A DNA stretch of 64,000 nucleotides, taken from contig NZ_SCVH01000083.1 in assembly GCF_004296935.1 (NCBI RefSeq), positions 32,075-96,074 on the forward strand, given 5' to 3'. Below the pieces are notes generated by a model. The model saw only the letters and a program-made list of their open reading frames with translations. It was not told the origin of the DNA and made no database searches. This document shows, piece by piece, positions 41,104 through 51,748 of this stretch. The position numbers and the translations under genes were made by a program. The DNA comes from Reyranella sp. Lineage in GTDB: Bacteria > Pseudomonadota > Alphaproteobacteria > Reyranellales > Reyranellaceae. How positions within the stretch are numbered: position 1 is the stretch's first letter; every line of letters begins with the position of its first letter.

Positions 41104-41869
41104 TCAGCATCTCGCGTTCGGCGGTGGCCGCCTCGTCGCGGATCATCGCCCACAGCCTGCGGTGCACGTCGATCAGCAGCGTTGCGTGCTCGGGCCGGCC
41201 GCGTTCGGCCACCGGCACGTCGATCCTGAGAACCTCGCGGATGCGGCCGGGCCGGCGTGACAGCACCACGACACGGTCGGCGAGGCGGGCGGCTTCCTCG
41301 AGATTGTGCGTGACGTAGACGCGCGTGCTCTGCTCGCGGGCCCAGATCGCGAGCAGGTCTTCCATCAGCAGCTCACGTGTCTGCGCATCGAGCGCCGACA
41401 GCGGCTCGTCGAGCAGCAGCACGGCCGGCCGCACGACAAGGGCGCGGGCGATGCCGACGCGCTGGCGCATGCCGCCGGAGAGCTGCTTGGGGTAGGCGGC
41501 GGCAAACTCGGTGAGGCCGGTGAGGGCGAGCGCCGCCACCACCCGCTCGCGGCATTCGGCGGCCCCGAGGCCTCGGTGCTCAAGGACGAGCGCCACGTTG
41601 GCGGCCACGCTGCGCCAGGGCAGCAGGGCGAAGTCCTGGAAGATGTAGGTGAAGGGGTTGAGCGAATCGGCCGGTGGCGGCCCGGACAGGCTCACCCGCC
41701 CCGCCGTGGGCTGCAGCAGCCCACCGATGATGCCGAGCAGGGTGGATTTGCCGCAGCCCGAGGGGCCGATCAGGACGACGGTCTCGCCGTCGGCGATATC
41801 GAGATCGATGTCCTTCAGCGCCTCGACGGTGCCGTAGCTGTGCGAGACCTTCTCAATGTGCAGCGGCAT
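41096..41869 (-). CDS. NitT/TauT (SsuB)-type ABC transporter ATPase
   Basis: A 257-residue ATPase. Walker A is GPSGCGKST (~37-45), the signature is LSGGMRQRVGIARAL (~131-145), Walker B is VLLLDEPLSALD (~151-162) and YVTHNLEEA holds the switch His. The start at 41869 is 17 bases inside the end of the biotin-carboxylase gene and the stop overlaps the permease start, so the importer is fused into the catabolic operon by translational coupling. No NMT1-type binding protein is present; the Bug protein at 39291 may substitute. Confidence 0.92.
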   Translation of the reverse strand: MPLHIEKVSHSYGTVEALKDIDLDIADGETVVLIGPSGCGKSTLLGIIGGLLQPTAGRVSLSGPPPADSLNPFTYIFQDFALLPWRSVAANVALVLEHRGLGAAECRERVVAALALTGLTEFAAAYPKQLSGGMRQRVGIARALVVRPAVLLLDEPLSALDAQTRELLMEDLLAIWAREQSTRVYVTHNLEEAARLADRVVVLSRRPGRIREVLRIDVPVAERGRPEHATLLIDVHRRLWAMIRDEAATAEREMLNV

Positions 41870-43724
41870 CGGCCGCCATTGTAATGAGCACGGCGCGATT
41901 GGCGACCTGCTGGCCTTCCTGCACCGAAATGGATTCTATCCTGGCATCCAGCACGGCCTTGAGCTGGTGCTGTATCTTCATGGCCTCGAGCACGACCAGG
42001 GTCTGGCCGCGCGCGACCGTGTCGCCGGCCGCGACCTTGATGGCGACGATGCGGCCGTCCATCGGCGCGCGGAGCTTGCCATCGCTGCCGGCTGCCGCGG
42101 CAGCAGGCGGCGCATAGGTCTTGTCGGTGAAGCGCACGGTAAAACTATCGAGGTCGATCACGATATCGTCGCCGTCGATATGGAACGGCACGGCGTCGCT
42201 CAGAGCGTCCTCCGGTGTGACGTTGATCGTCCGTTCCTGGCCGGCAGCGGAGAGCCGGATCGGTGTCGGCTCGGGATTGGAATTGCGCCAGCCGCGCAGC
42301 GCCAGCGGGTAGCGTTCGGCAGATTGGCGCCACAGGAGCAACGCCGCCAGCTTCCAATGATGCTCGCTCACTTCGGGCGCGGGAAATTCATGCTTCGTCA
42401 GGAAAGCGGTGGTGGCCTTGCCGGCCGCGAACTCGGGATGCTCCAGCAGGCGGATCAGGAAATGCCGGTTGGTGGTCGGCCCCAGCACCACGGTGTCGCG
42501 CAAGGCGCGGATCAGGCGCGTGCGCGCCTCCTCGCGGGTCGCACCGCGCGCGATCACCTTGGCGATCATCGGATCGTAGAAGGGCGAAATGGCGAGGCCG
42601 TCCTTCATGCCGTGGTCGATGCGCACGCCGGGCCCTGACGCCGGCCGCCACACGTCGATGCGGCCGGTCTGCGGCAGGAAACCGGCATAGGCATCCTCGG
42701 CATAGAGCCGGACTTCGATGGCGTGGCCTTCCAGACGCACCTGTTCCTGGGTGAACGGCATGCGCTCGCCGGCCGCAACTCGGAGCTGCCAGGCCACGAG
42801 ATCCTGGCCGGTGATGGCCTCCGTGACGGGATGCTCGACCTGCAGGCGGGTGTTCATCTCCAGGAAGTAGAACGCGCCGTCGGCGGCCAGCAGGAACTCG
42901 ACCGTGCCGGCGCCACGATAGCCGATGGCGCGGGCGGCGGCGACGGCGGCCGCCCCCATGCGGGCCCGCAGATCGGCATTCACGGCCGGCGAGGGCGCTT
43001 CCTCGATCACCTTCTGGTGGCGCCGTTGCACCGAGCAGTCGCGCTCGCCCAAATGGATGACGTTGCCGTGGGCGTCGGCGAAGACCTGGATCTCGACGTG
43101 CCGCGCATCGACCACGGCTTTCTCGAGGATCAGTTCGCCCGAGCCGAAGGCGCTCTCCGCCTCGGCGCGCGCGGTGCGGATGGCTTCCAGAAGATCGCCG
43201 TCGTGTTCGACCAGGCGCATGCCGCGCCCGCCGCCGCCGGCCGCGGCTTTCACCATCACCGGCAGGCCGATCTTGCGCGCTTCTTTCTCGAGGTTGACGT
43301 CGCCCTGGTCGGTGCCCTGATATCCCGGCACGCAGGGCACGCCGGCATCGATCATGCGCCGCTTGGCGGCCGCCTTGTTGCCCATCGCCGCAATGGCGGC
43401 CGCCGGCGGGCCGATGAACACCAGGCCCGCCTTCTCGCAGGCTGCGGCGAAGGCGTCGTTTTCCGAGAGAAAGCCGTAGCCCGGGTGGATCGCGTCGGCG
43501 CCGCTCTTGTGGGCGGCCTCCAGGATGCGGTCGATGCTGAGATAGCTCTCGGCCACCGGCGGCGGACCGATCCGCACGGCCTCGTCGGCGAAGGCGACGT
43601 GCGGGGCGTCCTTGTCGGCGTCGGAATAGACCGCGACCGTGCGATAGCCCATCGCCTTGGCCGTGCGCATGACGCGCCAGGCGATCTCGCCGCGGTTGGC
43701 GACCAGGACTTTCGTGAAGGCCAT
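41853..43724 (-). CDS. Acyl-CoA carboxylase biotin carboxylase/BCCP subunit (AtuF/MccA-like)
   Basis: A 623-residue biotin enzyme subunit. The biotin carboxylase domain starts MAFTKVLVANRGEIAWRVM; the ATP-grasp Gly loop is AAAGGGGRGMR (~159-169) and FLEMNTRLQVEHPVTE (~285-300) is the second signature. The C-terminal biotinyl domain has EAMKIQH with biotinylated Lys583. It carboxylates biotin with ATP and bicarbonate for the carboxyltransferase at 46884. Size and build suit methylcrotonyl-, geranyl- or propionyl-type carboxylases; gene order points to the geranyl type (AtuF). ATG 43724 shares one base with the hydratase stop (TAATG). Confidence 0.9.
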   Translation of the reverse strand: MAFTKVLVANRGEIAWRVMRTAKAMGYRTVAVYSDADKDAPHVAFADEAVRIGPPPVAESYLSIDRILEAAHKSGADAIHPGYGFLSENDAFAAACEKAGLVFIGPPAAAIAAMGNKAAAKRRMIDAGVPCVPGYQGTDQGDVNLEKEARKIGLPVMVKAAAGGGGRGMRLVEHDGDLLEAIRTARAEAESAFGSGELILEKAVVDARHVEIQVFADAHGNVIHLGERDCSVQRRHQKVIEEAPSPAVNADLRARMGAAAVAAARAIGYRGAGTVEFLLAADGAFYFLEMNTRLQVEHPVTEAITGQDLVAWQLRVAAGERMPFTQEQVRLEGHAIEVRLYAEDAYAGFLPQTGRIDVWRPASGPGVRIDHGMKDGLAISPFYDPMIAKVIARGATREEARTRLIRALRDTVVLGPTTNRHFLIRLLEHPEFAAGKATTAFLTKHEFPAPEVSEHHWKLAALLLWRQSAERYPLALRGWRNSNPEPTPIRLSAAGQERTINVTPEDALSDAVPFHIDGDDIVIDLDSFTVRFTDKTYAPPAAAAAGSDGKLRAPMDGRIVAIKVAAGDTVARGQTLVVLEAMKIQHQLKAVLDARIESISVQEGQQVANRAVLITMAADAAAH

Positions 43725-44556
43725 TATTCGACTGCCCACCGCGGCGGGCGCTTCTCGGCAAAGGCGCGCAAGCCTTCGGAAGCTTCCGGGCCGCGCCGCG
43801 CCTCGGCGAATTTGTCGGCGGCGAAATCGAGCACCTGCGACAGCGGCTCGGTGCCGACTTTCATCACCACCTGCTTGGTGAGCGCGTTGGCGATCGGCGC
43901 ACACTTGTCGATCTGCTTCAGCAGCTCTTCCAGCTTGGCGTCGAGGGCTGCCGAATCCTTCACCAGATAGTGGGCGATGCCGAGCCGAAACGCCTCGGGG
44001 CCCTTGAAGCGCGCGGCCGTCAGCGTAAGGTGGCGCGTCTGCGGCACGCCGATGCGGGCGGCCACGAATGGCGCGATCTGGGCCGGCACGATGCCGATCG
44101 CCGTCTCGCTCATGGCGAAGCCCGCGTCCTCGGTGCAGATCGCCACGTCCGAGACGCAGAGGATGCCGAAGCCGCCGGCGATAGCATAGCCCTCGACCGC
44201 CGCCACCACGACCTGCGGCGTCGTGTTCACCATTTCCAGGAACGTACCGAACTGGCGATTCCAAACCGCGATGGGGTCCTTTTCGCCCGGCATCGGCTTG
44301 TCGGTAAAGCTCTGCTCCATGCTCTTGAGATCGGCGCCAGCGCAGAAGGTGCCGCTGGCGCCCCGCAAGATCACGACCTTGATGTCGCGGCGGTCGCGCA
44401 GATTCTCGAACACCGTGCGCAGCTCGCCGATCAGCGTCGGATTGAGCGCGTTCTTCACCGACGGACGGTTCAACGTCACGTAGAGACGGGACCGATCGCG
44501 CCGCAGCAGGAGGGTGTCGTACTTGGAGGCGAATTCGGGCATGGCAGGCTCCGACA

Positions 44557-44557
<1 letters not shown>
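43724..44557 (-). CDS. Enoyl-CoA hydratase/isomerase family protein (AtuE-like)
   Basis: A 277-residue crotonase. The first oxyanion block is GASGTFCAGADLKSM (~61-75) and the second is VEGYAIAGGFGILCVSDVAI (~117-136). SETAIGIVPAQIAPFVAARI (~147-166) carries one acidic residue typical of the active site. In the atu pathway this position hydrates isohexenyl-glutaconyl-CoA; in the leucine pathway methylglutaconyl-CoA. It starts at ATG 44557, sharing one base with the acyl-CoA dehydrogenase stop (TGATG). The 30-residue N-terminus MSEPAMPEF is supported by that junction; ATG 44542 is an alternative. Confidence 0.88.
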
Positions 44558-45717
<1,160 letters not shown>

Positions 45718-45718
45718 C

Positions 45719-46879
<1,161 letters not shown>

Positions 46880-46883
46880 CTCG

Positions 46884-48500
46884 CTACATCCTTGCAACGC
46901 CAAAGGTGATGGGATTGAGCGGCCGCACGATCGACTCGCGGGCGATCGACAGCGTGAAAGCCAGTACCCGTCGCGTGTCGCGCGGATCGATGATGCCGTC
47001 ATCCCACAGATGCGCCGTACCGTAGAGCGCCGTCGATTCGCGTTCGAACTGGTCGACGATGCCCTTGAACATCTTGTCGATCTGCTCCGTGGGCGGCTCC
47101 TTGCCCTCGCGCAGGAACTTCTGCTCGGTCACGGTCTTCATCACACCCGCCGCCTGCTCACCGCCCATCACTGCCGTCCGGCTGTTGGGCCAGGCGAAGA
47201 TGAAGCGCGGATCGTAGGAACGCCCGCACATGCCGTAATTGCCGGCGCCGAAGCTACCGCCGATCACGATCGTGATCTGCGGCACCGTGGCGTTGGCCAC
47301 CGCCTGGATCATCTTGGAGCCGTGCTTGACGATGCCGCCACGCTCAGCCTCGGTGCCGACCATGTAGCCGGTGGTGTTCTGCAGGTAGACGATGGGCGTG
47401 CCCTGCTGGCAGCAGAGCTGGATGAACTGGGCGGCCTTGACCGAGCCCTTGGTGGTGATCGGCCCGTTGTTGCCGATGAAGGCCACCGGCTCGCCCTCGA
47501 TCTCGGCCCAGCCGCAGATCGTCTGCTGGTCGTAGAGGCCCTTGAACTCGAGGAAATCCGAGCCGTCGACCAGGCGCGCGATCACCTCGCGCACGTCGTA
47601 CGGATCCTTGTACGAAGGCGGCACGACCCCGCACAGCTCCGCGATGTCGTAGAGCGGTTCCTTGAACGGCTTGTCCTTGCGTGGCGGCAGGCGATCGTTC
47701 CAGTGCCACGTTGCGATCACCTCGCGCGCCATGCGGATGCCGTCGGCGTCGTTCTCGGCCATCCATTCGGCGACACCCGAGACGGTGGCGTGCATCTCGG
47801 CACCGCCCAGGTCCTCGTCGGTGGCGATCTCGCCGGTCGCGGCTTTCAGGAGCGGCGGGCCAGCCAAGAACACCTTGGCCTGATTGCGCACCATGATGAC
47901 GTAGTCGGAGAGGCCGGGCAGGTAGGCGCCGCCCGCCGTCGAGGAGCCGTGCACGACCGTCACCTGTGGGATGCCGCGCGCCGACATGCGCGCCTGGTTG
48001 GCAAAGCCGCGGCCGCCGGGAATGAAGATCTCGGCCTGGTACATCAGGTTGGCGCCGCCCGATTCGACCAGGTAGACGAGCGGCAGCTTGTTCTCCATCA
48101 CGACCTGCTGCATGCGCTGGCCCTTGCGCTGGCCCGACGGCGAGATGGTGCCGCCCTTCACCGCACTGTTGGAGGCCGACACCATGCAACGCACGCCCTG
48201 CACGTAGCCGATGCCGGCGATCGCGCCGCCGCCCGCACCGGTGCCGTCCTTGTCGTCGAACATGCGATAGCCGGCCAGGCTCATCAGCTCGAGGAACGGC
48301 GCGCCTCGGTCGAGCAGCAGGGCGATGCGCTCGCGCGGCATCAGCTGCTTGCGCTTGGCGAAGCGGGCGCGGGATTTTCCGGTGGCGGCCTGCACGACGG
48401 CCTCGGCGTCGCGGAACTCCCGGATCGCCGCCAGCATCCCGTCCCGGTTGCGCCTGAACTCGTCGCTGTTGATGTCGATCTGGCTTTCAAGGACCGGCAT
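46884..48500 (-). CDS. Acyl-CoA carboxylase carboxyltransferase subunit (AtuC/MccB-like)
   Basis: A 538-residue carboxyltransferase beta subunit. GSSTAGGAYLPGLSDYVIMV (~187-206) and FLAGPPLLKAATGEI (~211-225) match the CT domain, with IGGSFGAGNYGMCGRSYDPR (~410-429) forming the C-terminal oxyanion site. The block reads PGLSDYV, where methylcrotonyl-CoA carboxylases that I know read PAMSDE, which supports a larger acyl pocket as in geranyl-CoA carboxylase; this is inference. It transfers the carboxyl group from biotin on the 41853 subunit. The gene follows the SDR by 3 bases. Confidence 0.9.
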   Translation of the reverse strand: MPVLESQIDINSDEFRRNRDGMLAAIREFRDAEAVVQAATGKSRARFAKRKQLMPRERIALLLDRGAPFLELMSLAGYRMFDDKDGTGAGGGAIAGIGYVQGVRCMVSASNSAVKGGTISPSGQRKGQRMQQVVMENKLPLVYLVESGGANLMYQAEIFIPGGRGFANQARMSARGIPQVTVVHGSSTAGGAYLPGLSDYVIMVRNQAKVFLAGPPLLKAATGEIATDEDLGGAEMHATVSGVAEWMAENDADGIRMAREVIATWHWNDRLPPRKDKPFKEPLYDIAELCGVVPPSYKDPYDVREVIARLVDGSDFLEFKGLYDQQTICGWAEIEGEPVAFIGNNGPITTKGSVKAAQFIQLCCQQGTPIVYLQNTTGYMVGTEAERGGIVKHGSKMIQAVANATVPQITIVIGGSFGAGNYGMCGRSYDPRFIFAWPNSRTAVMGGEQAAGVMKTVTEQKFLREGKEPPTEQIDKMFKGIVDQFERESTALYGTAHLWDDGIIDPRDTRRVLAFTLSIARESIVRPLNPITFGVARM

Positions 48501-48503
48501 GGA

Positions 48504-49370
48504 TCACTCGCCTCCCAACACTTTGGGCGTCGTGGCGAGATGGAAGCCATTGAAAGGCTTGGAGCGGTCGGCGACCGGCAGGTCGACCGAGCGATTGGCA
48601 AGCGGCACGCCGCCGTCGATCCTGATTTCGGTGCCGGTGATGTAGGCGGAGGCGTCGCTCAAGAGGAAGCAGACCGCGGCCGAGACTTCGCTCTCGGTGC
48701 CGAGCCGGCCAAGCGGGCTATAGCCCTTGAGCTTCGGGATCTGCGCCTTGAACTCGCCGGTGTAGGTGTCCATGCCGGAGGAGGCGATCCAGCCCGGCGC
48801 CACAGAATTCACGCGCACGCCTGCGACCGCCCATTCGTAGGCGAGCGTCATTGTGAGGTTCGCCATGCCGGCCCGCGCGGCGCCCGTATGCACCATGTTC
48901 GGGAAGCCGTTGCGGTAATCGGCGGTCATGTTGACGATCGAGCCGCCGTGGTTCTGCATCGACTGGGTGAAAACCTCGCGACTGACGATGAACCCGCCGG
49001 TGAGGTTGTTGCGCACCACGACATCGAAGCCCTTGGCGCTGAGGTTTGCGGCCGGCGAGGGGAACTGGCCGCCGGCATTGTTGAACAGGCCGTGGATGCG
49101 GCCGTTGCGGGCCACGATCGCTGCCACCGCGTCCTTGACCTGCGCTTCCTCGCGAATGTCGAACGTATGGCCCTCGCAGGAGCCGCCGGCCGCCTCGATC
49201 TCGGCCTTAACCGTTGCGAGCTTCTCGGCCTTGCGTCCGGTGATCACGACATGGGCGCCCAGGGCCGCGATTTCGTGCGCCGTGCAGCGGCCGATGCCGC
49301 TGCCGCCGCCGGTCACGACGACGGTCTGGCCCTCAAACAGCCCCGGTTTGAAGACCGAGCGATACGACAT
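48504..49370 (-). CDS. SDR family oxidoreductase (PECR/AtuB-like)
   Basis: A 288-residue SDR and first gene of the carboxylase operon. TGGGSGIGRCTA (~20-31) binds NAD(P) and NNAGGQF (~97) is DECR/PECR-like. Where classical SDRs have YxxxK it has VHTGAARAGM (~167-176), matching the peroxisomal trans-2-enoyl-CoA reductase type, which is a feature of that group rather than damage. AtuB in Pseudomonas is an SDR in the same position. Oxidation of citronellol/citronellal or reduction of an enoyl-CoA are both possible. A 22-bp palindrome (49461-49482) lies 90 bases upstream. Confidence 0.88.
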   Translation of the reverse strand: MSYRSVFKPGLFEGQTVVVTGGGSGIGRCTAHEIAALGAHVVITGRKAEKLATVKAEIEAAGGSCEGHTFDIREEAQVKDAVAAIVARNGRIHGLFNNAGGQFPSPAANLSAKGFDVVVRNNLTGGFIVSREVFTQSMQNHGGSIVNMTADYRNGFPNMVHTGAARAGMANLTMTLAYEWAVAGVRVNSVAPGWIASSGMDTYTGEFKAQIPKLKGYSPLGRLGTESEVSAAVCFLLSDASAYITGTEIRIDGGVPLANRSVDLPVADRSKPFNGFHLATTPKVLGGE

Positions 49371-49460
49371 GTTTCCTCCGCGTTTCTCCCCGGCTCTTAT
49401 CGGCCGGCAGCCCGTGCATCAAAGCATGTTGTGATGTGCGGTTCGTTGGTCGGGCTGTAG

Positions 49461-49482
49461 TTGACGTTTACGTAAAGGTCAA
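49461..49482. promoter_or_regulatory. MerR/LiuR-type operator between divergent genes
   Basis: A 22-bp near-perfect palindrome with half-site TTGACGTTTAC mirrored by GTAAAGGTCAA (one mismatch). It resembles operators of MerR-family regulators of branched-chain and acyl-CoA catabolism (LiuR type). It sits between the SDR start (49370, minus) and the SCP2 start (49521, plus), so it could control both. Nearly the same sequence recurs at 63892-63913. Confidence 0.7.
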
Positions 49483-49520
49483 GTAATCGGGGCGGGTCCA
49501 TCGAAAGCCGGGAGCAAACC

Positions 49521-49817
49521 ATGACGTTGCAGGAAATTACCGCCAAGATGAAGGAAGGCGCGTCGAAGAAGACCGCCTTCGGCAATACCGTGAAGTTCAG
49601 CACCGATCAGGGCGTTGTCCATATCGACGGCATGCAGAACCCGCCCTCCGTCAGCAATGACGACAAGGCCGCCGACTGCACGATCAAGATGGATTTCAGC
49701 GACTTCGCCGATCTGATCGGCGGCAAGCTCGACGGCATGACCGCGTTCATGACCGGCAAGCTCAAGATCGAAGGCGACATGGGCGTCGCCATGAAACTGC
49801 AAACCATTTTGCGCTGA
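49521..49817 (+). CDS. SCP2 sterol-carrier-domain protein
   Basis: A 98-residue free-standing SCP2 domain: VKFSTDQGVVHIDG (~24-37) and the family's closing helix GKLKIEGDMGVAMKLQTIL (~79-97). These small cytosolic proteins bind lipids or acyl-CoA. It is divergent from the acyl-CoA carboxylase operon and shares the palindromic operator at 49461, so it probably belongs to the same regulon. A terminator hairpin follows at 49881. Confidence 0.88.
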   Translation: MTLQEITAKMKEGASKKTAFGNTVKFSTDQGVVHIDGMQNPPSVSNDDKAADCTIKMDFSDFADLIGGKLDGMTAFMTGKLKIEGDMGVAMKLQTILR

Positions 49818-49880
49818 GCGCGAAATGGGGCGGGCGGCAGCGCCTTCACAGGCGCGGAAGCCCGCACAGTAGTTGTGAAG

Positions 49881-49904
49881 AGGGGGCCCGATGGCCCCCT
49901 TTTT
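49881..49904 (+). terminator. Rho-independent terminator of the SCP2 gene
   Basis: AGGGGGCC (49881-49888) and GGCCCCCT (49893-49900) form a perfect 8-bp stem with a CGAT loop, followed by TTTTT. It stands 64 bases after the SCP2 stop and before the convergent CGNR gene. Confidence 0.85.
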
Positions 49905-49912
49905 GTTGCCCG

Positions 49913-50464
49913 CTAAGCCTCGCGACTCTTGTGATAATGCCGCCGCGCCTTGGCGCGGTTGCCGCAGCTCTGCATCGAGCACCAGCGTCGCTTGCCGGCG
50001 CGGCTGTCGTCGAGAAACAGCCAGCCGCACTCGGGATTGGCGCAGCGCCGCACGCGGCCGAGCCTGGGGCCGGCCAACAGATCGCCCGCCGTCCAAAGAA
50101 CCGGCGCGAGCAAGGCGAGTGCCGTGCCTGCGCGCATGTCGACATCCCAGGCGTAGCCGCCGCGCTCGCGCTTCAGCATCGTGCGCGCGGGCGCCTCTGC
50201 CAGCGCCGCGTTCAGGCTTTCGACGTCGCGTGCCGCCGGGGCCTTGGCCTGGGCGTGGGCATCAAACAGGCGATGGACGAGCTCGCGCAACTCGAGTGCG
50301 CGCTCGAACTCGCGTCGCGCCGGTGGCTTGGCGGCCTTCAGGCCCTCGTTGGCCACCGTCCAGGCGGCGAGATCCTCGGGCGCGTTCAGCGTCTCGGTCG
50401 GCGCGGCTTGCCCCCGCCAATAGCGCGTATTGGCGAATTCCAGGCACAGGTCGGGGCGATTCAT
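49913..50464 (-). CDS. CGNR zinc-finger / ABATE-domain transcription regulator
   Basis: A 183-residue protein with an N-terminal ABATE-like domain (LCLEFANTRYWRG, ~6-18) and a C-terminal CGNR finger (~142-178): CANPECGWLFLDDS then WCSMQSCGNRAKARRHY. The Cys residues bind zinc and the basic tail contacts DNA or RNA. CGNR proteins are considered stress-responsive regulators. It diverges from the VOC gene at 50557 across a 92-base AT-rich gap with palindromes, so it may regulate that gene and itself. Confidence 0.87.
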   Translation of the reverse strand: MNRPDLCLEFANTRYWRGQAAPTETLNAPEDLAAWTVANEGLKAAKPPARREFERALELRELVHRLFDAHAQAKAPAARDVESLNAALAEAPARTMLKRERGGYAWDVDMRAGTALALLAPVLWTAGDLLAGPRLGRVRRCANPECGWLFLDDSRAGKRRWCSMQSCGNRAKARRHYHKSREA

Positions 50465-50492
50465 AATCAGGACTTAGTAACCGGTTGGGTGG

Positions 50493-50548
50493 TTGACAAG
50501 GCTGATGTGACTGAATAACCATATAACCAGTTATTAAGTTATAGGAGG
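50493..50548 (+). promoter_or_regulatory. Promoter/operator region of the VOC gene
   Basis: TTGACA (50493-50498) is a consensus -35 box; no good -10 is found at 17 bases. AATAAC (50514-50519) and GTTATT (50530-50535) form an inverted repeat, with ATAACC repeated at 50515 and 50523. A full AGGAGG ribosome site lies at 50543-50548, 8 bases before ATG 50557. Confidence 0.45.
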
Positions 50549-50556
50549 ATCAGATC

Positions 50557-50928
50557 ATGTTCGACCATGTTTCCATCGGCGTCGCCGACATCGCCCGGAC
50601 CCGGAAGTTCTACGACGCCGCGCTGAAGCCGCTGGGCTACACGCTGCTCAGCGATGGCGAGAGTTCGCTGGGCTACGGCGACAAGGCGGTTGGCCTGTGG
50701 ATCAGTGCCAGCAAGAAGCCGGTGAAGCCCGACATGGAATCGGGCCTGCATTTCTGCTTCGTCGCCCCCGACCGTAAGGCGGTCGATGCCTTCCATGCCG
50801 CAGCCCTCAAGGCCGGCGGCAAGGACAACGGCAAACCCGGCGTGCGGGCCGACTACAGCCCGAACTATTACGCCGCCTTCGCGATCGACCCCGACGGCTA
50901 CAGGGTCGAGGCATATTGCGGGAAGTGA
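50557..50928 (+). CDS. VOC family (glyoxalase-fold) protein
   Basis: A 123-residue single-domain VOC protein. MFDHVSIGVADIARTRKFYD carries the first metal His. GLHFCFVAPDRKAVDAFH (~63-80) is the second beta-alpha segment with a His, and the closing DPDGYRVEAYC (~110-120) holds a Glu. Members act as glyoxalases, fosfomycin-resistance proteins or ring-cleavage dioxygenases; none can be assigned. It has a perfect ribosome site and a divergent CGNR regulator, suggesting inducible stress or antibiotic-type function. Confidence 0.87.
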   Translation: MFDHVSIGVADIARTRKFYDAALKPLGYTLLSDGESSLGYGDKAVGLWISASKKPVKPDMESGLHFCFVAPDRKAVDAFHAAALKAGGKDNGKPGVRADYSPNYYAAFAIDPDGYRVEAYCGK

Positions 50929-50932
50929 GCGT

Positions 50933-51748
50933 TCAGTCTGCGAGCAGAAGGGCCTGCTTGGTGAGCGCGCCGTCGGAGTCGCGCAACTCATGGACGATGG
51001 TGAAATGGTCCGCACCCGCGATCGGCAGCAGGGCGCCCGGCAAATGGCCCGCCGCGCGCTTGGCGTGGAGATGGCGGCTGTCCGAGACCAGCGGCGGCAG
51101 CTCCGCCGTGCCGTAGGTGATCAGCATCGGCTTGGCGACCATCGGCAGGCGCATCGGCGAGAGCGTCTCGATCTCGCCGTCGCTGAGCTGCAGCTTTTCA
51201 TTGAGGTAGGTGTCGCGGATCGGCCCGAGTTCGTAGACGCCGGAAATCGCCAGACCGGCGCTCACCCGCCTGTGGCCGAGGCACATGGCCGTCAGGTGAC
51301 CGCCGGCCGACCAGCCCGAGAGCACGACCTTGCCCTCGATACCGTGCGCCTTGCCGTTCGCCGCCAGCCAGTCGAGCGCGGCGTTGATCTCGGCCACGAT
51401 CTCGCTGAGCGTGGCGTCCGGTGCCAGCGTGTAGCCGGGGAGCGCGCCGGCCCAGCCGCGGGCGTGAAGGCCTGAGATCAGGTTGGCGAACCCGTCCTTG
51501 CTGTTGCGCTGCCAGTAGCCGCCGTGGATGAACACGATGCAGGGCGCATTGGGATTGGCGGCGGGGAACAGGTCCCAGGTGTTGCGCTCGCGGGCGCCGT
51601 AGCGCAGGTCGAGATGCCCGGGATGTGCCTTGCGAAAGGCGGCGGACGCGGCCTCGCGGGCGGCGCTGAGCTCGGCGCTGTTCTTCACCGCCATCGAATT
51701 GTTGTAGGCCGCGTCGCGTTCGGCCCGGCTCATCATGCCCCAGTTCAT
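50933..51748 (-). CDS. Alpha/beta hydrolase, kynurenine-formamidase-like
   Basis: A 271-residue hydrolase. The HGGYW oxyanion block (residues 75-79) and the nucleophile elbow SGWSAGGH (Ser147) are typical of KynB-like arylformamidase/esterase proteins. ISGVYELGPI and GADHFTIV (~249, catalytic His) support this. Function may be amide or ester hydrolysis rather than tryptophan degradation, as no kynurenine genes are near. It is the last gene of a three-gene operon with the TIM-barrel protein and gamma-glutamyltransferase; its ATG overlaps the previous TGA by 4 bases. Confidence 0.85.
   Translation of the reverse strand: MNWGMMSRAERDAAYNNSMAVKNSAELSAAREAASAAFRKAHPGHLDLRYGARERNTWDLFPAANPNAPCIVFIHGGYWQRNSKDGFANLISGLHARGWAGALPGYTLAPDATLSEIVAEINAALDWLAANGKAHGIEGKVVLSGWSAGGHLTAMCLGHRRVSAGLAISGVYELGPIRDTYLNEKLQLSDGEIETLSPMRLPMVAKPMLITYGTAELPPLVSDSRHLHAKRAAGHLPGALLPIAGADHFTIVHELRDSDGALTKQALLLAD

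Noticed and set aside
48504-49370. SDR with Arg instead of the catalytic Lys, thought to be inactive
   Set aside because: The HxGAARAG block is characteristic of peroxisomal trans-2-enoyl-CoA reductase-type SDRs.
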